Assembly (NCBI GenBank): GCA_958352885.1
Contig: CATWQI010000010.1
Span: 62,001-126,000, forward strand
Direction of reading: 5' to 3'
DNA from: an uncultured Duncaniella sp.
Lineage (GTDB): Bacteria; Bacteroidota; Bacteroidia; Bacteroidales; Muribaculaceae
DNA: 64,000 nt
Within the stretch, counting starts at the first letter, position 1; every line of letters begins with the position of its first letter. The translations under genes were made by a program, and so were the position numbers. Positions 51,756-62,048 of this stretch are shown one piece after another. Below the pieces are notes generated by a model, which worked only from the letters and a program-made list of their open reading frames with translations, was not told the origin of the DNA and did no database searches.

Positions 51756-54547
51756 AACTCCGATTGGTAATATTGATTCTGTCGATACATTTTTTTTCGA
51801 TAGCATATTCGTCTGATTATGATATTGTGATAGTTGGAGCTACGCCAGGAGGAATCATGACTGCTATATCCGCAGCACGTCAAGGTAAAACAGTATTGTT
51901 GCTCGAGCGGACAAGTCATATAGGAGGGTTGCCGGCTAACGGACTTGGGGCTACTGATATTGCGACACGAGGCGCAACTACGGGGTTGTTTCAGGAATTT
52001 ACCAAGCGGATTAAACAATACTACGTTGATACGTATGGTATACACTCTGCTCAAGTTGCTGACTGCAGTGACGGATTTCATTTTGAACCATCAGTTGCGG
52101 AATCTGTATTCAAGACAATGTTGGACGAATGTAATGATAAAATTACAGTATTGACAATGCGGCAGTTTGATTCCTATTCATGTAATGTGGAAATATCAGA
52201 CAGTGTCATTTCATCAATCAAAGTGATAAATCGACTTACAGGAGCAGAGGAATGTTATTCCGGTCGTATGTTCGCTGACGCAACTTACGAAGGAGACCTT
52301 GGAGCGGCGGCAGGAGTGCCTTTCAGAGTCGGTCGAGAGCCGGCATCTATGTACAATGAGCCTGGCGCCGGTAAGGTATATGAGTATTGGAAAAGTCAGC
52401 CGGCAGATGGCTCTACCGGAGAGGGGGATAATGCAGTTCAAGCTTACAATTATCGATTATGTTTGACCGATTGTAAGGATAATCTTGCAATAATCAAAAA
52501 ACCGTCAAATTATGATAGAGAAGAATATGTATCCCTCATTGAGGATGTGTGGACAGGTCGCAATACGCACTTTGTGATGCGGAACATCACAGACAGTATG
52601 ATGTGGGATAACCGTAAGCATATTGCAGAAGGAGGTCGAACACAGTTAGCGGGTGATAGCTGGGGTATACGCAAAATCAGCAGTATTGTTAGGCTTCCAA
52701 ACGGTAAAGCAGATGGCAATAACCAGCATGGAGCCTTTATTTCTACCGATCTTCCAGAAGAAAACTGGGAGTGGCCTACTGCCTCCTGGACCTGGCGTGA
52801 TGCATTTGCGGCCAGATTGAAGGATTATACTCTTGGATTACTTTGGTTTGCTGGAAATGATTCGGCTTTACCGGCTCATTTCCGTGAGGCAGTGGCTCAG
52901 TGGGGATTTGCTAAAGATGAATATATTGATAATGATAACTTTCCTCGTCAGGTATATGTAAGAGAAGGGCGTCGTTTCGAAGGTATGTATTTTTTTACAG
53001 CTGCTGATGCTCTCCCGGTTGCTCCTGGGCAGCGACCGCCGGTCCATAGCGAAAGTATCACAGCAAGCCACTATGCACTTGATTCGCATGCGGCACGCAA
53101 GCGCGAGCCAGGGCGTGCGCATCTTGATGGATTTATCAGCTATCAGACTGAGCCATACACTTTGCCGTACGGAGTCATTGTTCCGAAGAATGTAAAGAAT
53201 CTGTTATTACCTGTTCCTGTTTCTGGCTCACATATTGGTTTTTCGACTTTAAGAATGGAACCATGCTGGATGGCTCTTGGTCAGGCTGCCGGAATAGCCG
53301 CTGCGATAGCTATAGATGATTCGGTGTCAGTACAGAATGTGGACATTCGCCGATTGCAGGAGAATCTGTTAAGGCAGAAAGTAACGTTAGTATACTTTCG
53401 AGATATCACACCAGATAATCCAGGATTTGCGGATGCTCAACGCATGGCATTGAGTGGTAAGATATCAGGATGGGATGCTGATATTAAATCGCGTCCATGG
53501 GCGCTTGGTCCATTTCAGCGTCCTGATGGTGTAAATCCTCTATTAGAGGCTAGTCAGGCAGAATTCACCTGTCCGATGCGTGGAGTAGATGTAAAATGGG
53601 AGGAAGGTCATGTGTTTAATCCGGCTGCAGTAATGGTTGATGACAGAATTGCGGTGCTTTACCGAGCTGAAGATAATTCAGGCAATGGAATAGGTAAGCG
53701 TACATCGCGCATAGGCTACGCTGAGAGTTCTGATGGCATAACGATAACACGTCGATGTGTACCGGTGCTATATCCTGGCGGCGATTCTTTTACTGATATC
53801 GATTGTCCTGGAGGATGCGAGGATCCACGCATTGCTGTGACGGAGGATGGGCTGTATGTGATGCTTTATACATCATGGAATCGTAGGACACCACGTCTTT
53901 CGGTTGCGACTTCTCGGGATTTGATTCATTGGCAAAAACATGGTTCTGCATTTTCCAAAGCTTATGATGGCAGATTTTCTAAAATAGCGACAAAATCGGC
54001 TTCAATTCTTACTGCACTCAAAAATTCTCAACTGGTTATAGACAAAGTTGATGGTAAGTATTTTATGTATTGGGGGGAATATGCGGTACATGCTGCGACA
54101 TCAGACAATCTCATAGATTGGACTCCGATAGTTGACGATGATGGAGAGCTTGTTAGACTTGCTCTTCCACGGACCGGTTATTTTGACAGCCAAATGACAG
54201 AATGCGGTCCGCCTGCAGTCAGGACTCCCTACGGGATTGTCTTAATATATAATGGAAAGAATGACGCTGTTCGTGGTGATAAAATGTATCCTTCAGGGGC
54301 ATATTGTGCAGGTCAGATGTTATTTGATGCCGATAATCCACTTCGTCTGATAGACCGTCTTGACTGTCCTTTCTTTCAACCCGAAACTTCATTTGAGAAA
54401 AGCGGACAATATCGTGATGGGACAGTATTTACTGAAGGACTTGTATATAAAAATGGTCTACTGTATATTTATTATGGATGTGCTGATTCAAAAGTTGCCG
54501 TAGCTGTGGCTGATGGCAAAAATTTGATTGAGAAAAATTTAAATTAA
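51752..54547 (+). CDS. Secreted FAD-dependent oxidoreductase fused to a GH130 domain
   Basis: This 931-residue protein has a signal peptide (residues 1-20). Residues ~22-540 form an FAD-dependent oxidoreductase of the PF12831 type: DYDIVIVGATPGGIMTAISAARQGKTVLLLE at the start, ATYEGDLGAAAGVPFRVGRE near 175, and LRMEPCWMALGQAAGIAAA near 500. Residues ~590-931 are a complete GH130 domain: VLYRAEDNSGNGIGKRTSRIGYAESSDG, GGCEDPRIAV with the likely catalytic Asp, MYWGEYAVHAATSDNLIDW, FDSQMTECGPPAV, and FFQPETSFEKSGQYRDGTVFTEGLVY. GH130 enzymes phosphorolyse or hydrolyse beta-mannosides. Secretion favours hydrolysis (inference). The reaction of the oxidoreductase half is unknown. Confidence 0.85.
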   Translation: MKLRLVILILSIHFFSIAYSSDYDIVIVGATPGGIMTAISAARQGKTVLLLERTSHIGGLPANGLGATDIATRGATTGLFQEFTKRIKQYYVDTYGIHSAQVADCSDGFHFEPSVAESVFKTMLDECNDKITVLTMRQFDSYSCNVEISDSVISSIKVINRLTGAEECYSGRMFADATYEGDLGAAAGVPFRVGREPASMYNEPGAGKVYEYWKSQPADGSTGEGDNAVQAYNYRLCLTDCKDNLAIIKKPSNYDREEYVSLIEDVWTGRNTHFVMRNITDSMMWDNRKHIAEGGRTQLAGDSWGIRKISSIVRLPNGKADGNNQHGAFISTDLPEENWEWPTASWTWRDAFAARLKDYTLGLLWFAGNDSALPAHFREAVAQWGFAKDEYIDNDNFPRQVYVREGRRFEGMYFFTAADALPVAPGQRPPVHSESITASHYALDSHAARKREPGRAHLDGFISYQTEPYTLPYGVIVPKNVKNLLLPVPVSGSHIGFSTLRMEPCWMALGQAAGIAAAIAIDDSVSVQNVDIRRLQENLLRQKVTLVYFRDITPDNPGFADAQRMALSGKISGWDADIKSRPWALGPFQRPDGVNPLLEASQAEFTCPMRGVDVKWEEGHVFNPAAVMVDDRIAVLYRAEDNSGNGIGKRTSRIGYAESSDGITITRRCVPVLYPGGDSFTDIDCPGGCEDPRIAVTEDGLYVMLYTSWNRRTPRLSVATSRDLIHWQKHGSAFSKAYDGRFSKIATKSASILTALKNSQLVIDKVDGKYFMYWGEYAVHAATSDNLIDWTPIVDDDGELVRLALPRTGYFDSQMTECGPPAVRTPYGIVLIYNGKNDAVRGDKMYPSGAYCAGQMLFDADNPLRLIDRLDCPFFQPETSFEKSGQYRDGTVFTEGLVYKNGLLYIYYGCADSKVAVAVADGKNLIEKNLN

Positions 54548-54571
54548 TATAATACATTAAAACAAATCATT

Positions 54572-55678
54572 ATGACAAAAAAACTTATTACAGCATTGGT
54601 AATGCTATTTACACTTCAGTGTGCGACAGCTCAAAAAAATGCGTTAAGTAACTTTCCACAGGGTTATACACCGGAAGAGGTTGGTCGCCGGATGGCATAT
54701 CGTTTTGTAACTGAAAAGCATGCTCTTCATGTTGGAAAATGGATTGGATATCCTGAAACATTTTATTGGAATGGCTCAATCAGATATGCAGCCCTTGCTG
54801 ATGATAAATCATTGATGTCATTGTTGCAGAGACGTTTCGAACATCTGTTTAACGAAGAGAAGCATCTGCAACCAATCATGAATCATGTTGATGTCAATAT
54901 GTTCGGTAGTCTGCCATTGTGGTTATATGAAGTGACGGGAGACAATCGATATAAGGATCTCGGTATGCGGTATGCAGACACGCAGTGGCAGATTCCTTCT
55001 GACGCTACTGTTGAGCAGAAACAGTGGGATGCTGACGGCTATTCGTGGCAGACCAGGCTATGGATAGACGATATGTATATGATACCTGTTGTCCAGATTC
55101 AGGCCTATAAAACAACAAAGGATAAAAAGTATCTTGACCGTACTGCGCGTCAAATGGTGAAGTATCTTGATGAACTCCAACGTTCCAATGGCCTATTTTA
55201 TCATGCTCCTGACGTTCCGTATTATTGGTGCCGCGGTAACGGTTGGATGGCTGCCGGGATGACAGAAGTGCTACGCTGTTTGCCTAAAAACCATGTGGAT
55301 AGAGCTAGGATTATGGAAGGATACCGTAAGATGATGTCCAGTCTTTTGGAGTACCAGAACGATGAGGGTTTATGGAATCAATTGATTGATGAGCCTGATT
55401 ACTGGACGGAGACATCAGGGTCGGCAATGTTTATATATGCATTTATCAATGGTGTGAAAAACGGTTGGCTTGACGCAAAGGTATACGGTCCTGCGGCACG
55501 TAAGGGTTGGCTATCGTTAGTGGATTATATCAATGAGAAAAACCAGATAAGCAATGTCTGTGCCGGAACAAATAAAAAAAATGATAAACAGTATTATTAT
55601 GACCGTCCTCGTAATACAGGTGATTATCACGGTCAGGGTCCGGTGTTGTGGTGTGTGGCCGCATTGATGGAAAAATGA
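54572..55678 (+). CDS. GH105 unsaturated uronyl hydrolase
   Basis: This 368-residue protein has a Sec signal peptide (residues 1-20, ending ATAQ). It has the (alpha/alpha)6 barrel of family GH105: MNHVDVNMFGSLPLWLYEVTG near residue 107, WIDDMYMIPVVQIQAY near residue 166 with the conserved Asp pair, and YYWCRGNGWMAAGMTEVLRCL near residue 217. GH105 enzymes hydrate the double bond of unsaturated uronic acids left by lyases, though some act on saturated or beta-linked glucuronides. No polysaccharide lyase is in the window, so a partner may lie past the right edge. It starts 25 bases after the FAD-GH130 gene. Confidence 0.9.
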   Translation: MTKKLITALVMLFTLQCATAQKNALSNFPQGYTPEEVGRRMAYRFVTEKHALHVGKWIGYPETFYWNGSIRYAALADDKSLMSLLQRRFEHLFNEEKHLQPIMNHVDVNMFGSLPLWLYEVTGDNRYKDLGMRYADTQWQIPSDATVEQKQWDADGYSWQTRLWIDDMYMIPVVQIQAYKTTKDKKYLDRTARQMVKYLDELQRSNGLFYHAPDVPYYWCRGNGWMAAGMTEVLRCLPKNHVDRARIMEGYRKMMSSLLEYQNDEGLWNQLIDEPDYWTETSGSAMFIYAFINGVKNGWLDAKVYGPAARKGWLSLVDYINEKNQISNVCAGTNKKNDKQYYYDRPRNTGDYHGQGPVLWCVAALMEK

Positions 55679-55704
55679 TAGATGAATTCATAATTTATTT
55701 AGTT

Positions 55705-58680
55705 ATGATATTGAGAAAAACATTTATCTATGTATTACTTCTTATAGCAGTTGTCCCTGCTATTGGAAAGGCACAGATATCAGTATCACCGGATAGGAAA
55801 GGGAAAAATGTGTTCTCTCTTGTCGATGATAAAGATGCAGTTCCGATATACTATGATTCGTCTGATGCCTCGGTGGTAAATACTGCGGCTACTCTGTTTG
55901 CTGCTGATGTTAAAGCTATTACGGGCAAAAAGCCTTTAGTTGAGGCGATAGGAGGAATATCTCGGAAAAACTGCATCATAGTAGGTACGGTAGGTAGTAA
56001 TGAATGGATAGACCGCATGGCGCAAAATGGGAAAATTGATATCACCCCGATTATTGGTGGTTGGGAGCGTTATGTGATTCAGCTCGTTAGTCATCCGGTT
56101 CCGGGGGTTGATAAGGCTTTGGTTATAGCAGGTAGTGACCGTCGCGGTACAGCTTATGGACTTCTATCCTTATCAAAGACCATAGGTGTGTCTCCATGGT
56201 ATTGGTGGATGGATGCTCCGGTTGCTCATCGTGATAGGATTGACTTAAAAATAGATAAGTATATATCAAAGGAACCTTCTGTAAAATACAGAGGTATATT
56301 TATCAACGATGAAGACTGGGGACTGTTACGATGGGCAAAAAACAACTATGAGAAAGAAGCCGGCAATATAGGTCCCCGCACTTACGAGAAGGTTTGTGAA
56401 CTGTTACTGCGGCTACAGGCTAATTATTTGGCGCCGGCAATGCATGAAGCATCGACAGCATTTCATTCAATACCTGAAAATCGGGAAGTTGCTGACCGCT
56501 ATGCTATCGTGATGGGCTCGTCACACTGTGAACCGTTGCTGCTAAACACTGCAAGTGAATGGCATCGTGATAGATACGGGGAATGGGACTATATAAATAA
56601 CCATGCACGAGTTGACAGCGTGTTAAATGCGCGTGTAATGGAATTAGCTCCTTACGAGAATGTTTATACGTTGGCATTGCGTGGTCTTCACGACCGGGCA
56701 ATGAATGCAAGCAATGATATGCATGAACGAATGAAAATGCTTGAGAGGGCATTGATGTCTCAGCGTCGAATGCTTGCTGAGCAGCTGGGTAAACCGGCAT
56801 ATGACATTCCTCAGGCTTTTACTCCATATAAAGAGGTCCTGGATGTATATGACCAGGGGCTGAATCTACCTGAGGATGTCACAATAATTTGGCCGGATGA
56901 TAATTATGGATATATGAAACGTTTGAGCGGTCCGAAAGAACAGAAACGTTCAGGACGTTCAGGTGTGTATTACCATGCCTCATATCTTGGTAAGCCACAT
57001 GACCATTTGTGGATGCATACAGCTTCGCCGACTATAATGTATGAGGAGCTACGTAAGGCATACGATATGACAGCAGATCGTATATGGCTGCTAAATGCCG
57101 GTGATATTAAGTCGTGTGAATTTGCCGTGGATTTTTTCCTGGCGATGGCATTTGACATAGATGCATTTGACTTTGAACGAGCCGCAGACTATCGTACTGA
57201 ATGGCTCTGTTCGATGCTTGGGGATGATAATTGTGAGATTTATCGCGATGTTTGCGATGCATTTTATCGATTGGCATTCTCACGGCGTCCTGAATTTATG
57301 GGATGGGGGTACCAGTGGGCTACGGATGCACATGGCCGTGAGCGTAATACGGATACAGATTTTTCACTTACCAATTATCGGGAAGTTGATAACCGCCTGA
57401 AGGAATATAGGCGAATAGGTGCTATTATGGATAGTCTGCTTGCGGCGATATCAGATAAGCGTGCGAATGCATGTCTCTATCAGGCACTTTATTATCCTGT
57501 AAAAGGATGTGAATTGCTAAACCGTATGATACTTGACGGACAGCGTAATCGCCGTTATGCTGTTCAAAACCGTGCGTCAGCTGCCTCTTATGCTGCTTCC
57601 GCTAAAGAATGCCATGACAGTCTTGATGTAATTACCAAAGGATATAATTCTTTGTTAGACGGAAAGTGGAATCACATCATGACTATGAAACAAGGGTTTG
57701 CAGCGGCTTATTTCGAACTTCCGAAACTATACGATGCGGACCTTGTCCACGGACAATCTCTCGGTATCGCAGTCGAGCAGGAAGATGGCATTAGCGGGCG
57801 TAACAGCTATCATATTCTTCCGACCTTCAGTAACTATATTCGCCAATCGTACTATATCGATATATTTGACAAGGGCACTAAGCCTGTCAAATGGAATGCT
57901 CGTGCCTCGGAGAAATGGTTGTATTTGAGCGATGTGTCAGGTCTGTCAGATGCACGTGTTGAGGTTTCTGTTGACTGGGATAAAGTTCCCTCAGGAGATA
58001 ACGTCTCTGGATACATCGATATTACAGCCGATAACGGTGACACCGAGCGTGTGCTTGTATCAGTTTTCAATCCAGTATCACCGTCGCTTTCCGAAGTTGA
58101 TTCAATCTATGTCGAGCAAAATGGTTATATATCTATTGACGCCGCAGGGTTTCATAGAAAAAAAGAGAATGACGAAATTAGGATGAGTATTATCCCATAT
58201 ATGGGGTTTGAGAATTTTGCTGTGCAAATGGGTAATCCCGTAAATGCTCCGCAACGCACTGCCGGACGTAATACACCTCGATTGGAATATGATATTTATA
58301 CTTTTGACCAAGGTGCGGTAGATGTGTATACATATGTTCTACCTACATTTACCCTTTCAAATGATCGTGGATATGCAGGTCACGAGGCAACTAATTCCGA
58401 GACAAAGTATGGAGTATGCATTGATGACGGACCTGTGATGAATCCATCTACATCATCAGTCGAGTATGCGCAGAATTGGTATGAGAGTGTGTTAAAGAAC
58501 ACTCGAATCAACAAGACAACTCTTCATGTCGATAAACCCGGACACCACACGGTAAAAATAATATGCGGTGATGCTGGTACGGTCATTCAGAAGATTGTCC
58601 TTGATTTTGGAGGAATGAAACGTTCCTACATGGGACCGGCTCCAACACGCAATGTCTATCCTGAAGTTTCAGAAATATAG
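55705..58680 (+). CDS. GH115 alpha-glucuronidase
   Basis: This is a 991-residue protein if ATG 55705 is used (MILRKTFIYVLLLIAVVPAIGKAQ, a clear signal peptide). The frame is open to 55648, but those residues overlap GH105. The sequence follows GH115: LVIAGSDRRGTAYGLLSLSKTIGVSPWYWWMDAPV near residues 140-170, PSVKYRGIFINDEDWGL near residue 190, and IIWPDDNYGYMKRL near residue 395. An all-helical middle domain and a C-terminal beta domain follow. GH115 enzymes remove glucuronic acid or its 4-O-methyl form from xylan or other glycans. No xylanase is nearby, so another substrate is possible. Confidence 0.88.
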   Translation: MILRKTFIYVLLLIAVVPAIGKAQISVSPDRKGKNVFSLVDDKDAVPIYYDSSDASVVNTAATLFAADVKAITGKKPLVEAIGGISRKNCIIVGTVGSNEWIDRMAQNGKIDITPIIGGWERYVIQLVSHPVPGVDKALVIAGSDRRGTAYGLLSLSKTIGVSPWYWWMDAPVAHRDRIDLKIDKYISKEPSVKYRGIFINDEDWGLLRWAKNNYEKEAGNIGPRTYEKVCELLLRLQANYLAPAMHEASTAFHSIPENREVADRYAIVMGSSHCEPLLLNTASEWHRDRYGEWDYINNHARVDSVLNARVMELAPYENVYTLALRGLHDRAMNASNDMHERMKMLERALMSQRRMLAEQLGKPAYDIPQAFTPYKEVLDVYDQGLNLPEDVTIIWPDDNYGYMKRLSGPKEQKRSGRSGVYYHASYLGKPHDHLWMHTASPTIMYEELRKAYDMTADRIWLLNAGDIKSCEFAVDFFLAMAFDIDAFDFERAADYRTEWLCSMLGDDNCEIYRDVCDAFYRLAFSRRPEFMGWGYQWATDAHGRERNTDTDFSLTNYREVDNRLKEYRRIGAIMDSLLAAISDKRANACLYQALYYPVKGCELLNRMILDGQRNRRYAVQNRASAASYAASAKECHDSLDVITKGYNSLLDGKWNHIMTMKQGFAAAYFELPKLYDADLVHGQSLGIAVEQEDGISGRNSYHILPTFSNYIRQSYYIDIFDKGTKPVKWNARASEKWLYLSDVSGLSDARVEVSVDWDKVPSGDNVSGYIDITADNGDTERVLVSVFNPVSPSLSEVDSIYVEQNGYISIDAAGFHRKKENDEIRMSIIPYMGFENFAVQMGNPVNAPQRTAGRNTPRLEYDIYTFDQGAVDVYTYVLPTFTLSNDRGYAGHEATNSETKYGVCIDDGPVMNPSTSSVEYAQNWYESVLKNTRINKTTLHVDKPGHHTVKIICGDAGTVIQKIVLDFGGMKRSYMGPAPTRNVYPEVSEI

Positions 58681-58897
58681 GCATGCTTGTGTCAATAATA
58701 TAATTTCTGTACCGTGAAGTGTGTAAATTCATATGCGTCATGACGATTTGGACAAAATTTCTCTTTTTTGAGATAAATATTTTAAGGCATGCGCACGCTG
58801 TTCAGTAATTTAGCAACGTAAAATCTTAATGTCTGAAACCTCTCTGCATTAAGGTTGCTACACAAATCACGGATACCAACTTTTATTATCATAATCC

Positions 58898-61800
58898 ATG
58901 AAACAAAAAATTTCAGAATTCATCACGCATGTCCCGTCCAGGATTCTAATAATGATTCTGGTAACAGTGGCATTTTTACAGGCACATGCACGAGAACATT
59001 CCGTGTCAGGTGTCGTGAAAGACGAAGCCGGAGAAGCGATACCCGGTGCAACAGTTAACGTGAAAAACAACCCTAAGCTTGTAACAGTGACGGATATTGA
59101 TGGTAAATACTCCATCTCAGTCCCTGTCAATGCAACACTTGTCTTTTCATTCATCGGTTATGAGACTGTAGAACGCAATGTGGGAGCCGATGTTAGCACC
59201 CTTGATGTTACGATGAAGGAGACTTCGTTATTGTTGGAAGATGTTGTGGTTGTCGGCTACGGTTCAATGAGGCGCAAGGATCTTACTGGTGCCGTATCGC
59301 ATGTTGGCGAAGATGTGCTCAAGAACAGAGTTGCTACCAACGCTCTTGACTATCTTGTCGGAGTCGTCCCCGGTCTGAACATAACCCCCTCTACAGGTGC
59401 CGGAGGAGGTGCATCGGGAATATTAATCCGTGGAGAGCAGTCGCTAAAGGCAAGTACAAGCCCGCTAATAGTCCTTGACGGAGTGATATTTTATGGGAAT
59501 ATCGAGGATATCAATCCTAATGACATTGAGAGTATCGATGTTCTGAAGGATGCGAGCTCCACCTCTATCTATGGCGCAAAAGGTTCTGCCGGTGTGATTA
59601 TCATATCAACAAAACGTGGCGTTACTGATAAACCGGTCATAAATGTAAGCGCACGTCTTGGATTCTCAGAAGCTACATATTTACCTGACATGCCGGATGC
59701 AAATCAGTACATGCAGCGTCGTATGGATTATTTCAAGACAATTGACTACTTCAAGCCTGGTGCTCAGCAGATGGGATTCGGTTATTATGATAATCCCTAT
59801 GCCCTGCCTGACGGTATTACTCAGGAGGAGTGGGCTGCGTACGATAGTTCTTTCTCCGGTGATTATATAGAGACATGGATGCAGAGGCTTGAGTTTAACC
59901 CTATTGAGGTAAAAAACTATAAGGCTGGTAAATTTACTGACTGGGTTGATATGGCCTATCAGAAAGGTTTTCGTCAGGATTACACAGCATCTGTATCTGG
60001 TAAGACCCAGCGCGTGAACTACTATGCCTCACTTGGTCATACTCATAATGAGGGAATTTTGGTTGGTGATGCATTCCGTGCGACACGTATGCGAGCAAAT
60101 CTCGATATTAAAATCACAGATTGGCTTAGCGTTGGGTCAAATTCGCAATTTACCCATAAAGGTACTGATGACATAGCAGTTGATGGTTCGGCTGCCAGGT
60201 CCATGAGTCCGTTTGGTGATATGTACGATGAGGAGGGTAATATCAAAGTTCGTCCATGGGATGATAACCGTCTCTCCAATCCTTTCCTTGCTCATTACTG
60301 CAATGAAAAATACTATCGCCGTTGGAATTTTAATTCTTCTATATGGGGACGCATCAACCTTCCTTTCGGATTCTCGTGGCAGACTACCTATAATATGCGT
60401 TATGGAACACTGAAGGACTATTATTATACCTCGGATATTATGCCTGGACAGGTTGACGGAGGTAGTGCCAAGCGTCATGAATATTCCGATTATGAGTGGA
60501 ATATTGACAATATGCTGAAATGGAATAAAAAATTTGGTGAAAATGCGTTTGATTTTACCTTTGTGTATACTGCCGAGAAGTTTCAGAGTTGGGATACGGA
60601 AGGAAATAACGAGGGTTTTCAACCGAGTGGAATCTTAGGCTTTCACGGTATTCAAGCTGGTATTAAGCCGACATTGAAATCTAACGACGAGATGCAGACT
60701 GGTAATGGTCTTTTATGGCGTCTTAACTATACGCTTAAAGACAGATATCTTTTTACGGGTTCAGTACGTCGTGACGGATTTTCGGCATTCGGTCAGAATA
60801 ATCCATATGCTACATTTTGGACGTTTGCCGGAGGTTGGCGTATCTCAGAGGAGAAGTTTCTTAGAAATATATCATGGCTTGACAATCTTAAGGTTCGTGT
60901 ATCATGGGGGCAGACAGGAAATCGTGACATCGGACGTTATGCGGCCTTCTCTCGCTTGACAATTACTAATGTGATACAGGATGGCGAAAATATCAAAGGT
61001 GTATATCCTTCGAGTCTTGCAAATCGCGACCTGAAGTGGGAGACTACCACCGGATGGAACTGGGGACTTGACTTTGCTGTGCTTAACAGTCGTATCAACG
61101 GTTCGATAGAATTCTATAAGAATAAAACCAATGATTTGTTGATGGATCGCGCAATGCCTACTTTGTCGGGGTATGGCAGTATCGCCTCTAACCTCGGTGA
61201 AATTGCCAACCGTGGTGCCGAATTGGCTATCACAAGTGTAAATATACAGCGTCCTAACATAAACTGGAGTACAACATTTACATACTCGACCAATCATAAT
61301 GAGATTAAGCATCTATATGGCAATATGATTGATATCATTGATGGCAACGGTAATGTTATCGGTAAAAGAGAGGATGATGATGTCCAGAACGGTTGGTATA
61401 TAGGTCACGGCATAGATGAAATATATGATTACAAATTTATTGGCATATGGCAATTGGGTGAGGAGTACGAAGCTGCTAAATATGGTAAACAACCGGGTGA
61501 CCCCCGTTTGCTTGATGTGAACAATGATGGGAAAATCAACGAGAAAGACAAGGTATGGCTCGGTTCCAAGCGTCCTCGTCATCGCATGACTTTGGCAAGC
61601 AATCTAAACTTGTTTAAATGTATATCATTCGCATTTACCATGCGAGGTGAATTTGACTGGTTGGGTGTAAATAATCTTCCAAGAAATGAGAATAATAGGT
61701 TCTATAACACCTCAAATTCTCGTTGGACCAGTTATTGGACACCATGGAATACGAGTAATGAATATGCTCGCTTAGGTTCTAATGTGGATAGTCCGGGAGT

Positions 61801-62017
61801 GAATATCTATAACAGTCGTAACTATGTGAGAATGCAGAATATGTCATTGACATATACATTCCCTCAAAAACTCACACGCAGATTTAATGTAGATAATATC
61901 CGCCTTAGCATGAATGTCGATAATGCGTTTGTGATTTCAGGATGGAAACATTCAGACCCTCTAACCAATGCGATCACGCCCCGTATCTGGACATTTGGAC
62001 TGAATATGACATTATAA
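58898..62017 (+). CDS. SusC-like TonB-dependent outer-membrane transporter
   Basis: This 1039-residue outer-membrane protein has a signal peptide (to about residue 30, LQAHA). A carboxypeptidase-like regulatory domain follows (VSGVVKDEAGEAIPGATVNVK near 36). The SusC-type plug has VVVVGYGSMRRKDLTGAV near 115 and ILIRGEQSLKASTSPLIVLDG near 170. The rest is a beta barrel ending in a terminal aromatic-rich strand (TFGLNMTL). With SusD it imports oligosaccharides using TonB energy. SusD follows 31 bases downstream. The 217-base gap upstream holds TAATTTAG at 58806-58813, a possible second promoter. Confidence 0.96.
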   Translation: MKQKISEFITHVPSRILIMILVTVAFLQAHAREHSVSGVVKDEAGEAIPGATVNVKNNPKLVTVTDIDGKYSISVPVNATLVFSFIGYETVERNVGADVSTLDVTMKETSLLLEDVVVVGYGSMRRKDLTGAVSHVGEDVLKNRVATNALDYLVGVVPGLNITPSTGAGGGASGILIRGEQSLKASTSPLIVLDGVIFYGNIEDINPNDIESIDVLKDASSTSIYGAKGSAGVIIISTKRGVTDKPVINVSARLGFSEATYLPDMPDANQYMQRRMDYFKTIDYFKPGAQQMGFGYYDNPYALPDGITQEEWAAYDSSFSGDYIETWMQRLEFNPIEVKNYKAGKFTDWVDMAYQKGFRQDYTASVSGKTQRVNYYASLGHTHNEGILVGDAFRATRMRANLDIKITDWLSVGSNSQFTHKGTDDIAVDGSAARSMSPFGDMYDEEGNIKVRPWDDNRLSNPFLAHYCNEKYYRRWNFNSSIWGRINLPFGFSWQTTYNMRYGTLKDYYYTSDIMPGQVDGGSAKRHEYSDYEWNIDNMLKWNKKFGENAFDFTFVYTAEKFQSWDTEGNNEGFQPSGILGFHGIQAGIKPTLKSNDEMQTGNGLLWRLNYTLKDRYLFTGSVRRDGFSAFGQNNPYATFWTFAGGWRISEEKFLRNISWLDNLKVRVSWGQTGNRDIGRYAAFSRLTITNVIQDGENIKGVYPSSLANRDLKWETTTGWNWGLDFAVLNSRINGSIEFYKNKTNDLLMDRAMPTLSGYGSIASNLGEIANRGAELAITSVNIQRPNINWSTTFTYSTNHNEIKHLYGNMIDIIDGNGNVIGKREDDDVQNGWYIGHGIDEIYDYKFIGIWQLGEEYEAAKYGKQPGDPRLLDVNNDGKINEKDKVWLGSKRPRHRMTLASNLNLFKCISFAFTMRGEFDWLGVNNLPRNENNRFYNTSNSRWTSYWTPWNTSNEYARLGSNVDSPGVNIYNSRNYVRMQNMSLTYTFPQKLTRRFNVDNIRLSMNVDNAFVISGWKHSDPLTNAITPRIWTFGLNMTL

Positions 62018-62048
62018 ATACTTTAAATCTAAAATATCTAAAGACAAT

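Noticed and set aside
55648..55704. Upstream ATG of the GH115 gene
   Set aside because: It overlaps the end of GH105 and adds a polar stretch before a perfect signal peptide that starts at 55705.
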